NCBI RefSeq assembly: GCF_050563525.1
Contig: NZ_JBNXUN010000001.1
Coordinates: 310,001-374,000, forward strand
DNA: 64,000 nucleotides
Reading direction: 5' to 3'
Origin: Falsiroseomonas sp050563525
GTDB taxonomy: Bacteria > Pseudomonadota > Alphaproteobacteria > Acetobacterales > Acetobacteraceae
Part shown: piece after piece, positions 54,303 to 62,290 of the stretch
Layout: every line of letters begins with the position of its first letter
Numbering within the stretch: the stretch's first letter is position 1
Notes under the pieces: generated by a model
What the model was told of the DNA's origin: nothing
Database searches by the model: none
Seen by the model: only the letters and a program-made list of their open reading frames with translations
Program-made: the position numbers and the translations under genes

Positions 54303-54926
54303 GTGATCCGCCTGCATCGGCATGACCTGCCCGACGGTCTGGGCTTCGGGTCCTCCGTCGCGATCGACACGGAGACCATGGGCCTCGACCCGCGGCGGGA
54401 TCGGCTCTGCCTGGTGCAGCTCTCGGACGGCAACGGTACTGCGCATTGTGTACAGATCGTGCCGGAACGCCTGGGCGGCCGTGGCGCGGACTGCCCCAAC
54501 CTGAAGCGCCTGCTGGCGGACCCGGAGGTGCTGAAGATCTTCCACTTCGCCCGCTTCGATGTCGCGGCGCTGTACAACGCGCTGGGCGTGGTCGTGGCGC
54601 CGGTGGTCTGCACCAAGATCGCCTCCAAGCTGGTGCGCACCTACACCGACCGGCACGGCCTCAAGGACCTCTGCCGTGACCTGCTCGGCGTGGACCTGTC
54701 CAAGCAGCAGCAGACCAGCGATTGGGGCGCGGCAGATCTGACCCCGGAGCAACTGACCTACGCCGCGTCCGACGTCCTGCACCTGCACGCGCTGTGGGCG
54801 CGTCTCAAGGCACTGCTGGAACGGGAGGGCCGCCTGGACATCGCCATGGCCTGCTACCACTTCCTCCCTATGCGCGGACGCCTTGATCTCCTGGGCTACG
54901 AAGATCCGGATATTTTTTCGCACTGA
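54303..54926 (+). CDS. Ribonuclease D (3'-5' exonuclease domain protein)
   Basis: 207-residue DEDD-type exoribonuclease, the short form lacking HRDC domains. ExoI motif VAIDTETMGL, ExoII FHFARFDVAAL, ExoIII ASDVLHLHALW near residue 160, with the conserved Tyr two residues earlier region TYAASDV. It trims tRNA or other RNA 3' ends. GTG 54303 is chosen because the family begins with IRLHRHDLPDG; a GTG ten codons upstream (54273) is an alternative. Followed after 99 bases by lptC. Confidence 0.9.
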   Translation: MIRLHRHDLPDGLGFGSSVAIDTETMGLDPRRDRLCLVQLSDGNGTAHCVQIVPERLGGRGADCPNLKRLLADPEVLKIFHFARFDVAALYNALGVVVAPVVCTKIASKLVRTYTDRHGLKDLCRDLLGVDLSKQQQTSDWGAADLTPEQLTYAASDVLHLHALWARLKALLEREGRLDIAMACYHFLPMRGRLDLLGYEDPDIFSH

Positions 54927-54990
54927 GCGTTAACCCGGGGTCTTCTTGGCACGTTTCTTGTCCGAAGGCCGGCGCGGGCGCATCTTCGCG

Positions 54991-55019
54991 TTGACCCTGT
55001 TCCCAGCGAGGCCCATAGG
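54991..55019 (+). promoter_or_regulatory. Candidate promoter for lptC
   Basis: TTGACC (54991-54996), 17-base spacer, CATAGG (55014-55019). Transcription would start at about the GTG of lptC (55026), which would make the message leaderless unless translation begins at ATG 55164. Confidence 0.4.
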
Positions 55020-55025
55020 ACTGCC

Positions 55026-55727
55026 GTGAGATTGCCGCCGCCCACCGCCGTCCGGTCCACCGAAACGCCGAGCGCCGCCGCCCGCGCCGCGGCGCGACGG
55101 GTGCTGGCGCCGTCGCGCGCCCGCCGTGCCCCGAGCGCCGGCCAACTCGCGCGTCGCCGGATCATGGTCAGCATCGCCAAGCGCGTCCTGCCGCTGGCGG
55201 CCGTCGGCCTGCTGGCGGCGGTCGCCCTGTGGCCGGAGCTGGACCAGGCGGCGGACAACGCCCGCGTCTCCTTCCGCCGGGTGCTGCAGGCGGCACCAGA
55301 CGCGCTGCGCATCGTCGATCCACGCTACCAGGGCGTCGATGACCAGAATCGCCCCTACACCGTCACCGCCAGCGTCGCCACGCAAGGTGGCACGGAGAAT
55401 GTGGTGGCGCTGGACGCGCCCCGCGCCGACCTGCTGATGGGCGACGGCGCCTGGGTGTACCTTGAATCGCGGGAAGGCCGTTTCGACCGCCCGACCAACA
55501 AGCTGGACCTTTCCGGCCGTGTCACCGTGCACCACGACGATGGAACGCAGTTCGTGACGGACCGTGCCGCCGTGGACCTGAAGGGTGGCTCCGCCACCGG
55601 CGATGATCCCGTCGCCGTCCAGGGACCGTTCGGCACGCTGACGGCGGAAGGTTTCCGGCTGTACGAGCGTGGCCAGGTCGTCCTGTTCACCGGCCGCGCC
55701 CGCGCCGTGCTGGAAGGCGGACAATGA
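55026..55727 (+). CDS. lptC: LPS export system periplasmic protein LptC
   Basis: Bitopic inner-membrane protein that hands LPS from LptBFG to LptA. 233 residues from GTG 55026. A basic, Ala/Arg-rich N-terminal extension (about 45 residues) precedes the membrane segment VLPLAAVGLLAAVALWP; the periplasmic beta-jellyroll includes PYTVTASVATQGG and FDRPTNKLDLSGRVTVHH. The ATG at 55164 would give a 187-residue protein of standard size, so the true start is uncertain. Its TGA overlaps lptA (ATGA). Confidence 0.88.
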   Translation: MRLPPPTAVRSTETPSAAARAAARRVLAPSRARRAPSAGQLARRRIMVSIAKRVLPLAAVGLLAAVALWPELDQAADNARVSFRRVLQAAPDALRIVDPRYQGVDDQNRPYTVTASVATQGGTENVVALDAPRADLLMGDGAWVYLESREGRFDRPTNKLDLSGRVTVHHDDGTQFVTDRAAVDLKGGSATGDDPVAVQGPFGTLTAEGFRLYERGQVVLFTGRARAVLEGGQ

Positions 55728-56713
55728 AACGGCTGGTCCTTCTTCTGGCCCTGCTGGCCCTGCTGGCCCTGCCTGTCGCGGCGCAGAATCTCGACCTCAA
55801 CCAGGGCGGCCCGGTCGAGATCACCGCGAATGACGGCATCGAATGGCGCCAGCAGGACCAGGTGGTGATCGCCCGCGGCAATGCCCGCGCAGTGCGCGGC
55901 GGCGTGACGGTGGACGCCGATCGCCTGATCGCCCGCTACCGTCCACGTGGCGCCGCGCAGGGCACCACGTCCACCGCCACCAGCCCGTCCGGCGACAGCC
56001 CGCTGTCGGGCGGCGAGATCTGGCGCCTGGAAGCCGAGGGCAATGTCCGCGTCACCAGTGCCACCGAACGCGCGCAGGGCCAGCGCGCCGTCTATGACAT
56101 GGACCAGGCCGTCATGGTCCTGTCCGGCCGCGGCCTGTCCCTGACCACGCCGGAACAGACCATCACCGCCCGCGACAGCCTGGAGTATTGGCCGCAGCGC
56201 CGCATGGCGGTGGCGCGTGGCGGCGCCGTGGTGGTGACCTCCGACGACCGCCGCATCGCCGCCGATACGCTCGTCGCCTATTTTCTGGATGCAGCACCGG
56301 CCGCGACCCAGGCCGCAGCACCGACACCCGCCGCCAGGCCACCCATCGCCGGCCTGCCGGCCGCCAACGAGGGAAGCCGGATCGACCGCGTCGAGGCCTA
56401 TGGCGGCGTCGACATCCGCACGGCGGATGAGGTCGTGCGCGGCGAGCGCGGCGTCTACAGCCCGCAAACCGGCCTCGCGCGCCTGGTCGGCGGCGTGCGT
56501 ATCACCCGCGGGGAGAACCAGTTGAACGGCCAGGAAGCCATCGTGAACCTGCGCACCGGCGTCTCGCGACTGATCTCCGCGCCAGGCACGCGCGTGCAGG
56601 GCCTGGTACTGCCGGGTCAGCAGCAGCCGACCCAGGCCGAGGTGCCGCAGCCGCAGCGCCCGGCCGCACGACGCCCGGCGCCGCCGCCCGCGCGGGGGGC
56701 GTCACCCCAATGA
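55724..56713 (+). CDS. lptA: LPS transport periplasmic protein LptA
   Basis: Periplasmic bridge for LPS. 329 residues, far longer than E. coli LptA (185). A signal peptide (MKRLVLLLALLALLALPVAA) precedes the OstA-type domain with GPVEITANDGIEWRQQDQVV and repeated beta strands (QRAVYDMDQAVMVLSGRG). A Pro/Ala linker near residue 200 leads to a second OstA-like segment (RVEAYGGVDIRTADEVVRGE), and the end is Pro/Ala/Gln-rich. Such double-length LptA is common in alphaproteobacteria. Overlaps both neighbours. Confidence 0.9.
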   Translation: MKRLVLLLALLALLALPVAAQNLDLNQGGPVEITANDGIEWRQQDQVVIARGNARAVRGGVTVDADRLIARYRPRGAAQGTTSTATSPSGDSPLSGGEIWRLEAEGNVRVTSATERAQGQRAVYDMDQAVMVLSGRGLSLTTPEQTITARDSLEYWPQRRMAVARGGAVVVTSDDRRIAADTLVAYFLDAAPAATQAAAPTPAARPPIAGLPAANEGSRIDRVEAYGGVDIRTADEVVRGERGVYSPQTGLARLVGGVRITRGENQLNGQEAIVNLRTGVSRLISAPGTRVQGLVLPGQQQPTQAEVPQPQRPAARRPAPPPARGASPQ

Positions 56714-57492
56714 ACAGCTTCGACCGCAACGCGGACCTCAAGCCCTCCCCCGTCCGGCTTGCTGCCGAAAGCACGGGCCTGGTCGCGACCGGCCTCGGCA
56801 AGCGCTACAAAAAGCGTCCGGTGGTGCGCGGCGTCTCGATCAGCCTGCGACGGGGCGAGGCAGTCGGCCTGCTTGGCCCCAACGGCGCCGGCAAGACCAC
56901 CACCTTCTACATGATCACCGGCCTGGTGCAGCCCGATGAGGGCACGGTGACCATGGATGGCCACGACGTCACCTTCCTGCCGATGTACCGCCGCGCCCGC
57001 CTCGGCCTCGGCTACCTGCCGCAGGAGGCTTCGATTTTTCGAGGCCTGTCGGTGGAGGACAACATCCGCGCGGCGCTGGAGGTGGTGGAGCCCGTCCGCG
57101 ACCGGCGCGAACAGATGCTGGACAGCCTGCTGGCGGAATTCGGCATCGGCCACCTGCGCCGTGCCCCAGCCCTGGCTCTGTCGGGCGGCGAGCGCCGGCG
57201 CTGCGAGATCGCTCGCGCCCTGGCGACGCAGCCCTCCTACATCCTGCTCGACGAGCCGCTGGCCGGCATCGACCCCATCGCCGTCGGCGAGATCCGTGAC
57301 CTGGTCAAGCACCTGAAGAACCGCGGCATCGGCGTGCTGATCACCGACCACAATGTCCGCGAGACGCTCGAGATCATCGACCGCGCCTACATCCTGCACG
57401 ATGGCCAGGTGCTGATGGAGGGCAACCCGCGGGACGTCGTGGCGCATGAGGGTGTGCGCCGGGTCTACCTCGGCGAGAGGTTTTCGCTCTGA
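56710..57492 (+). CDS. lptB: LPS export ABC transporter ATP-binding protein LptB
   Basis: ATPase that drives LPS extraction with LptFG, which are not in this window. 260 residues. Walker A GLLGPNGAGKTTTFYM, Q-loop GYLPQEASIFRGLSV, signature LSGGERRRCEIARALA, Walker B YILLDEPLAGIDP and the H-loop ITDHNVRET are all intact. A short N-terminal extension of about 25 residues precedes the domain. ATG overlaps the lptA stop. Confidence 0.97.
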   Translation: MNSFDRNADLKPSPVRLAAESTGLVATGLGKRYKKRPVVRGVSISLRRGEAVGLLGPNGAGKTTTFYMITGLVQPDEGTVTMDGHDVTFLPMYRRARLGLGYLPQEASIFRGLSVEDNIRAALEVVEPVRDRREQMLDSLLAEFGIGHLRRAPALALSGGERRRCEIARALATQPSYILLDEPLAGIDPIAVGEIRDLVKHLKNRGIGVLITDHNVRETLEIIDRAYILHDGQVLMEGNPRDVVAHEGVRRVYLGERFSL

Positions 57493-57549
57493 CGCGCCGC
57501 CACACCGTGCCGGGCCGGACTGCGCGGTGAATCGCGCGCCAGAACAAAA

Positions 57550-57597
57550 GGCTAGACCGGGGTCGGCGCTTCTACCGGCGCTGATCCTGGGCTAGAC
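57550..57597 (+). repeat. Direct repeat GGCTAGAC, 40 bases apart, ahead of rpoN
   Basis: GGCTAGAC occurs at 57550-57557 and 57590-57597, exactly 40 bases apart. The second copy is the core of the proposed rpoN -10 element; the first could be a second promoter core or a binding site on the same helix face. Confidence 0.45.
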
Positions 57598-57598
57598 T
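57570..57598 (+). promoter_or_regulatory. Candidate promoter for rpoN
   Basis: TTCTAC (57570-57575), 17-base spacer, TAGACT (57593-57598), ending 47 bases before the GTG start. The -10 lies in GGCTAGACTCG, the best match to the recurrent motif of this window. Confidence 0.45.
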
Positions 57599-57645
57599 CG
57601 GGATATGCAACGGATCGCGCATTCCAGGATCGGGGGCTGAGGGTC

Positions 57646-59133
57646 GTGGCGCTCGGCCCACGCCTGGACCTGCGGCAATCCCAGTCCCTGGTGATGACGC
57701 CGCAGCTGCGCCAGGCGATCAAGCTGCTGCAATCCAGCAATGTCGAGGTCACCGCCTTCGTCGAGGAGGAACTGGAGCGCAACCCGTTGCTGGAGCGCGA
57801 CGAACGCACCGACCCCCGCACCGTCGCCGATGAACGCGCGCCCGAGCCCGCCGCACCCGAACCCACGGACAGCCACGCGGCGGCCACCTCCGGCGACATA
57901 CCGGCGGAGGGCGCGGCGCCGCTCGATGCCGATTGGGGCAATGTCTACGACAGCGACGGCGGCGGCAGCCTTGGCGAGGGCGGTGGCCGCGGTGGCAGCA
58001 CTGGCTTCGACGACACGCTTTCCGATATCGAGGATCTGGCGGATGGCCGGAAGTCGCTCCGCGAGCATCTGGGCGAACAGGTCCGGCTCAACATCGGCGA
58101 TGCACAGGACCGCCTGATTGCGGCGCAGATGCTGGCCCTGGTGGATCCGGCCGGGCGCATGGCCATCACGGACCTGCAGATCGCCAACGCGATGGGCTGC
58201 GCGGAGGCGCGCGTCGCCGGGGTGCGCGCGCAGCTCCAACGCCTCGATCCCGTCGGCATGTTCTGCCGCGACCTGCGCGAATGCCTGGCGGTGCAGCTGG
58301 CCGACCGCAACCGCCTCGACCCCTGCATGGATCGGCTGCTGGACAACCTGGACATGCTGGCGCGCCGCGACCTGCGCGGCCTGATGCGGGTCTGCGAGGT
58401 GGATTCGGAAGACCTCGCCGACATGATTGCCGAGCTCAAGCGCCTCGATCCCAAGCCGGGCGCGAGCTTCGACGCACCGCCGGCGATGCCCGTGGTGCCG
58501 GACGTGCTGATGCGCCGCATGCCGGATGGCGGCTGGGCGGTGGAACTCAATCCGGAAACCCTGCCGCGCGTGCTGGTCAACCGCGGCTTCCACGCGCGTG
58601 CCGTGGTCGGCGCAAAGTCGCGAGACGACCGCGCCTTCATCGCGGACCGGCTGCAGACCGCGACCTGGCTGGTGAAGTCGCTGGAACAGCGCGCCAACAC
58701 GATCCTGAAGGTTGCGGCCGAGATCGTCCGCCGGCAGGACGCCTTCTTCCGCCTCGGCGTCGGTCACCTACGGCCGCTGATCCTGCGCGACGTTGCCGAA
58801 TATGTCGCCATGCATGAAAGCACCGTGAGCCGCGTCACCGCGAATAAATACATCGCCACGCCACGCGGCACTTTCGAGCTGAAGTATTTCTTCACCACTG
58901 CGATTGCGGGAACGCTGGGCGGTGTGAGCCATTCCGCCGAAGCGGTGCGCTTCAGGATCCGCGAGATGATCGGGGCGGAGACCAGCGAAGATGTGCTGTC
59001 CGATGACGCTATCGTCGAACGTCTGCGCAAGGAGGGAGTGGACATCGCCCGGCGAACGGTGGCCAAATACCGGGAGGCGTTGCGCATTCCCTCATCGGTG
59101 CAACGCAAGCGGGAGAAGGCCGTCCCGGCCTGA
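57646..59133 (+). CDS. rpoN: RNA polymerase sigma-54 factor
   Basis: Alternative sigma factor for nitrogen and other enhancer-dependent genes. 495 residues: N-terminal activator-interacting region LDLRQSQSLVMTPQLRQAIK, an acidic Pro/Ala/Gly-rich region II (about residues 45-130), the core-binding domain, HTH region VAEYVAMHESTVSRVTANKY, and the C-terminal RpoN box ARRTVAKYREALRIPSS. GTG start has GGGCTGAGGG upstream. Order lptB-rpoN-hpf is widespread in proteobacteria. Confidence 0.97.
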   Translation: MALGPRLDLRQSQSLVMTPQLRQAIKLLQSSNVEVTAFVEEELERNPLLERDERTDPRTVADERAPEPAAPEPTDSHAAATSGDIPAEGAAPLDADWGNVYDSDGGGSLGEGGGRGGSTGFDDTLSDIEDLADGRKSLREHLGEQVRLNIGDAQDRLIAAQMLALVDPAGRMAITDLQIANAMGCAEARVAGVRAQLQRLDPVGMFCRDLRECLAVQLADRNRLDPCMDRLLDNLDMLARRDLRGLMRVCEVDSEDLADMIAELKRLDPKPGASFDAPPAMPVVPDVLMRRMPDGGWAVELNPETLPRVLVNRGFHARAVVGAKSRDDRAFIADRLQTATWLVKSLEQRANTILKVAAEIVRRQDAFFRLGVGHLRPLILRDVAEYVAMHESTVSRVTANKYIATPRGTFELKYFFTTAIAGTLGGVSHSAEAVRFRIREMIGAETSEDVLSDDAIVERLRKEGVDIARRTVAKYREALRIPSSVQRKREKAVPA

Positions 59134-59137
59134 TCCG

Positions 59138-59153
59138 CGGCACGCACTTCGCC
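59138..59153 (+). promoter_or_regulatory. Candidate sigma-54 promoter ahead of hpf
   Basis: CGGCACGCACTTCGCC matches the consensus TGGCACG-N4-TTGC with GG (59139-59140) and GC (59151-59152) at exact spacing and two mismatched positions. It begins five bases after the rpoN stop and 68 bases before the hpf ATG, giving a leader of about 40 bases. Confidence 0.5.
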
Positions 59154-59205
59154 GCATTTTCATCCGGGCGCGGCCTTCCCAACACGGGAAAGGAGCGAAG
59201 CTCGC

Positions 59206-59805
59206 ATGCATATCACCGTCGCAGGCAAGCAGGTCGAGACTGGAGACGCGTTGAAAACCCATGTGCGGGATGGGCTGAACACAATATCACGCAAGTACTT
59301 CGACCACGCCGTCGAAGCCAACGTGACGTTCAGCCGCGACGCCAAGGGCCACGCCTTCCTCTGCGACATCAACCTGAAGGCCGGCCGCAACCTGTTCCTG
59401 CGCGGCGAGGGCGAGGGTGCCGATGCGCACCGCGCCTTCGAGGTCGCGGCCGAACATGTGGCCAAGCGCCTGCGACGCTACCGCCGCCGGATGAACGACC
59501 ACGCCCGCAGCCTGGCCTCCGAACGGAACCCCGAGGAAGGCGAGCCCGCCCGCCAGGTCGTGCTGCGTCCGGAGGAGGATGAGGAAACCGCCGACCCGGC
59601 CCTGGCAGAAGGTGGCGACAGCCCGGCGGTGGTGGCGGAAACGCCTGCGGTGATCGATCGCCTGACGGTTGGGGAAGCCGTGATGCGCATGGACCTGGCG
59701 CATGTGCCGGTGCTGATGTTCCGCAACCGCGCGACGAACGGCCTGAACGTGGTCTACCGCCGCGGCGACGGCAACATCGGCTGGATCGACCCCAAGACCA
59801 CCTGA
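59206..59805 (+). CDS. hpf: Ribosome hibernation promoting factor, long form
   Basis: Binds the 30S subunit in stationary phase and, in the long form, dimerises ribosomes to 100S. 199 residues: N-terminal S30AE domain (residues 1-100, MHITVAGKQVETGDALKTHV; beta-alpha-beta), an acidic linker, and the C-terminal dimerisation domain (HVPVLMFRNRATNGLNVVYR, DGNIGWIDP). AAGGAG lies ahead of ATG 59206. Followed by a palindromic repeat and a convergent DUF1150 gene. Confidence 0.95.
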   Translation: MHITVAGKQVETGDALKTHVRDGLNTISRKYFDHAVEANVTFSRDAKGHAFLCDINLKAGRNLFLRGEGEGADAHRAFEVAAEHVAKRLRRYRRRMNDHARSLASERNPEEGEPARQVVLRPEEDEETADPALAEGGDSPAVVAETPAVIDRLTVGEAVMRMDLAHVPVLMFRNRATNGLNVVYRRGDGNIGWIDPKTT

Positions 59806-59813
59806 CTGCTAAG

Positions 59814-59837
59814 CCCTCTCCCCCTTGGGGGAGAGGG
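59814..59837. repeat. Palindromic intergenic element, copy 2; likely bidirectional terminator
   Basis: CCCTCTCCCCC-TT-GGGGGAGAGGG, a perfect 11-bp stem whose arms are identical to the copy at 20680-20707. It begins nine bases after the hpf stop and lies 40 bases beyond the end of the convergent DUF1150 gene, suited to ending both transcripts. Confidence 0.65.
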
Positions 59838-59876
59838 TTCGGTCAGGGGTCCAGCGCCCCCCCAGAAAGCTCCGCC

Positions 59877-60131
59877 TCAGTGAACCAGCATCGGTTCCAT
59901 GTCATGCTGCCGGATCGCCGCCGCGGCCAGCGCCGCATCGGGGGCCGCGCCGATCGGCGTGCCATCCGCCGCATGGATCGAGAAGGCGAGCGCGCCGTTC
60001 AGCACCACAGGCCGCAGATAAGCGACCGCATCCGCGCCGAGGCGCGCGAAATCCAGGTTGGACAGGCTGCGCAGGCTCGCAGGAGTCAGGGTCACGCGGC
60101 CCTCTTCGGCGCCGCTATCGAAGTCGGACAT
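59877..60131 (-). CDS. DUF1150 family protein
   Basis: 84-residue acidic protein with the family pattern SNLDFARLGADAVAYLRPV and a C-terminal AAAAIRQHDMEPMLVH. In many alphaproteobacteria DUF1150 follows an hsp20 gene, as here (57-base gap). Function unknown, possibly a co-chaperone or stress adaptor. Start ATG 60131 is preceded by GGAGAAG. Confidence 0.88.
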   Translation of the reverse strand: MSDFDSGAEEGRVTLTPASLRSLSNLDFARLGADAVAYLRPVVLNGALAFSIHAADGTPIGAAPDAALAAAAIRQHDMEPMLVH

Positions 60132-60188
60132 GGTCTTCTCCTTCCGGCGCGGCCATCATGGCCCGCGCCCGTCAACGCACGAAACGGC

Positions 60189-60677
60189 TCAGCTTTCCTT
60201 CAACCGGGCGTCACCCACCCGCGCTTCACCGGCCACCTGGCCCACCACCGGCCGCTGCGGCCCGTTGCCGCGGGTGGCGATTTGGATGGTCTTCACCCGT
60301 ACCTCCGGCACCGGCCGGCGCAGGTCGACATGCAGCAGCCCGTTGTCGAGCCAGGCACCCTCCACCTCGATGCCCTCGGCCAGCACGAACGCGCGCTGGA
60401 ACTGCCGTGCGGCGATGCCGCGGTGCAGGAAGATGCGCCCTTCGGAATCATCCCGCTGCCGGCCGCGAATCACCAGTTGGTTGTCCTCCTGCGTGATTTG
60501 CAGATCATCCATGGAAAAACCGGCGACTGCGAGCGTGATCCGCAACCGCGTCTCCGCGGTCTGCTCGATATTGTAGGGGGGATAGCCGTCGGCGCTCTTC
60601 TGCACGCGGTCGAGCATCTGTTCGAGATGATCGAAACCCAGAAACAGCGGCGAACCGAACAGGGACGAACGTGACAT
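60189..60677 (-). CDS. Hsp20/alpha-crystallin small heat-shock protein (IbpA-like)
   Basis: Holdase chaperone of 162 residues. N-terminal SPLFLGFDHLEQMLDRVQ and PPYNIEQTAETRLRITLAVA are typical of class A alphaproteobacterial Hsp20. The alpha-crystallin domain ends with GLLHVDLRRPVPE; the C-terminal IxI-like anchoring motif is present as TIQIA. The 5' leader can form a hairpin covering the ribosome site, suggesting heat-regulated translation. Divergent from def. Confidence 0.95.
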   Translation of the reverse strand: MSRSSLFGSPLFLGFDHLEQMLDRVQKSADGYPPYNIEQTAETRLRITLAVAGFSMDDLQITQEDNQLVIRGRQRDDSEGRIFLHRGIAARQFQRAFVLAEGIEVEGAWLDNGLLHVDLRRPVPEVRVKTIQIATRGNGPQRPVVGQVAGEARVGDARLKES

Positions 60678-60689
60678 CGGACTCGGGTG

Positions 60690-60712
60690 CCTCCTCGCTC
60701 AGGAGCGAAGCC
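60690..60712 (-). promoter_or_regulatory. Candidate RNA-thermometer hairpin in the hsp20 leader
   Basis: On the - strand the leader reads GGCTTCGCTCCTGAGCGAGGAG followed by G. CTTCGCTC can pair with GAGCGAGG, about eight base pairs including one G-T, partly burying the GAGGAGG ribosome site, which lies 12 bases ahead of ATG 60677. The layout resembles ROSE-type thermosensors of alphaproteobacterial hsp20 genes, but the canonical conserved core is not clearly present. Confidence 0.4.
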
Positions 60713-60745
60713 TTGGTTGGCGGGGCCCAAAGGCACCCCGCGTGA

Positions 60746-60759
60746 TACCAATTTTGGCA
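60746..60759. promoter_or_regulatory. Inverted repeat between hsp20 and def
   Basis: TACCAATTTTGGCA: arms TACCAA and TTGGCA match at five of six positions around TT. It stands in the divergent hsp20/def region, just upstream of the def -35 box, and could be an operator for either gene. Confidence 0.3.
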
Positions 60760-60772
60760 AGGGCGGGCGCCG

Positions 60773-60801
60773 TTGCAAGGGGTGGCGGCGGGGGCTACCT
60801 C
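60773..60801 (+). promoter_or_regulatory. Candidate promoter for def-fmt-truA
   Basis: TTGCAA (60773-60778), 17-base spacer, TACCTC (60796-60801) in GGGCTACCTCTC, ending 41 bases before the def ATG. Confidence 0.5.
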
Positions 60802-60842
60802 TCGGCCCTGTCCATCCCCGCCGCGGCGGGTCAGCAGGTAAG

Positions 60843-61385
60843 ATGACGCTCCAGACCGAATTGCTGCCCATCCTGTTCGTCCCCGACCCGCGCCTGCGCG
60901 CCAAGGCGCGCCCCGTCGCGCCGGACGACCAGCGGATTGCCGACCTCTCCGCCCGTATGCTGGCCACCATGTACAAGGCCCCCGGCATCGGCCTGGCTGC
61001 GCCACAGGTAGGAGAGATGCTGCGCCTGGTGGTGCTCGACCTGCACGAGAACGACATCCCGGCGCCCATGGTTCTGGTGAACCCGCAGGTCATCGCCAGC
61101 ACGGATGAACTGGCGGCGCGGGAGGAAGGCTGCCTGTCCCTGCCCGGCCAGTTCGCCGAGGTGACGCGCCCCGCCCGCGTCAAGGTCCGCTACCAGGACC
61201 TGACCGGTGCGAAGCGCGAGATCGAGGGCGACGGCCTGCTCGCTGCCTGCCTGCAGCACGAGATCGACCACCTGGATGGCGTGCTGTTCGTCGACCACAT
61301 CTCCGCGCTGAAGCGCAACATGCTGCTGCGGAAGCTGGCCAAGGAGCTGAAACTGAAGGCCCAGGGGGGCCGGGACCCGGAGTGA
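60843..61385 (+). CDS. def: Peptide deformylase
   Basis: Removes the N-formyl group from new proteins. 180 residues with the three metal motifs: GIGLAAPQVG, EGCLSLPG (Cys ligand) and QHEIDHLDG (two His ligands and catalytic Glu). ATG 60843 follows AGGTAAG; a longer open frame upstream is not family sequence. GTGA overlap with fmt couples the pair, the usual arrangement. Confidence 0.97.
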   Translation: MTLQTELLPILFVPDPRLRAKARPVAPDDQRIADLSARMLATMYKAPGIGLAAPQVGEMLRLVVLDLHENDIPAPMVLVNPQVIASTDELAAREEGCLSLPGQFAEVTRPARVKVRYQDLTGAKREIEGDGLLAACLQHEIDHLDGVLFVDHISALKRNMLLRKLAKELKLKAQGGRDPE

Positions 61386-62290
61386 CGCCGAAGCTCCGCC
61401 TCGCCTTCATGGGCAGCCCGGATTTCGCGGTGCCGGCGCTGCGGGCGCTGCACGCGGCGGGGCATGAGATCGCCGCCGTCTACACCCAGCCGCCCAAGCC
61501 CGCCGGGCGCGGCCAGCGCGAAACCCCCTGCCCGGTTCACCGCGCCGCACTCGACCTCGGCCTGCCCGTCCGCACCCCGGCGCGGGTGCGGCGCGATGCG
61601 GCGGAACACGCGGCCTTCGCGGCGCTCGACCTCGATGCCGCGGTGGTCGCCGCCTACGGCCTGATCCTGCCGAAGCCGATGCTGGACGCCCCGCGTCGCG
61701 GATGCCTGAACATCCATGCCTCGCTGCTGCCGCGCTGGCGCGGCGCCGGGCCGATCCAGGCGGCGATCCTGGCCGGCGATGCCGAGACCGGCATCACCAT
61801 CATGCAGATGGAGGAAGGGCTGGACACCGGCCCGATGCTGCTGGCCGAAGCCGCCCCGATCGGCCCCCGCGCCACCACGCCCGAACTGCACGACACGCTG
61901 GCCGCAATGGGTGCCCGCCTGATCCTGCGCGCCCTGGCGGAAAACCCATGGGCCGTGCCGCAGCCCGAGTCGGGCGCATCCTACGCCCCGAAGCTGGCCA
62001 AGGCCGATGGCCGCCTGGACTGGACGCAGGAGGCCTTGGCGCTGGACCGCCGCATTCGAGCCCTCACCCCCTGGCCCGGCTGCTACTTCCAGGCTGGCGC
62101 CGAAACCATCCGCGTGCTCGCCGGCGAACCCGCCCAGGGCAGCGGCCCCCCCGGCACCCTGCTGGACGCCCAGACCGTCGCCTGCGGCAGTGGCGCATTG
62201 CGCCTGCTGCGCCTGCAGCGGCCCGGCCGCGCCGCGCAGCCGGCCGCCGAATTCCTGCGTGGCTTCGCCCTGCCCTCGCGCCTCGCCTGA
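61382..62290 (+). CDS. fmt: Methionyl-tRNA formyltransferase
   Basis: Formylates initiator Met-tRNA using 10-formyl-tetrahydrofolate. 302 residues. N-terminal LAFMGSPDFAVPALRALH, catalytic region NIHASLLPRWRGAGPIQ with Asn/His, and the GITIMQMEEGLDTGPML segment; the C-terminal tRNA-binding domain is shorter and Arg-rich. GTG 61382 overlaps the def stop; the stop overlaps the truA ATG by one base (TGATG). Confidence 0.97.
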   Translation: MTPKLRLAFMGSPDFAVPALRALHAAGHEIAAVYTQPPKPAGRGQRETPCPVHRAALDLGLPVRTPARVRRDAAEHAAFAALDLDAAVVAAYGLILPKPMLDAPRRGCLNIHASLLPRWRGAGPIQAAILAGDAETGITIMQMEEGLDTGPMLLAEAAPIGPRATTPELHDTLAAMGARLILRALAENPWAVPQPESGASYAPKLAKADGRLDWTQEALALDRRIRALTPWPGCYFQAGAETIRVLAGEPAQGSGPPGTLLDAQTVACGSGALRLLRLQRPGRAAQPAAEFLRGFALPSRLA

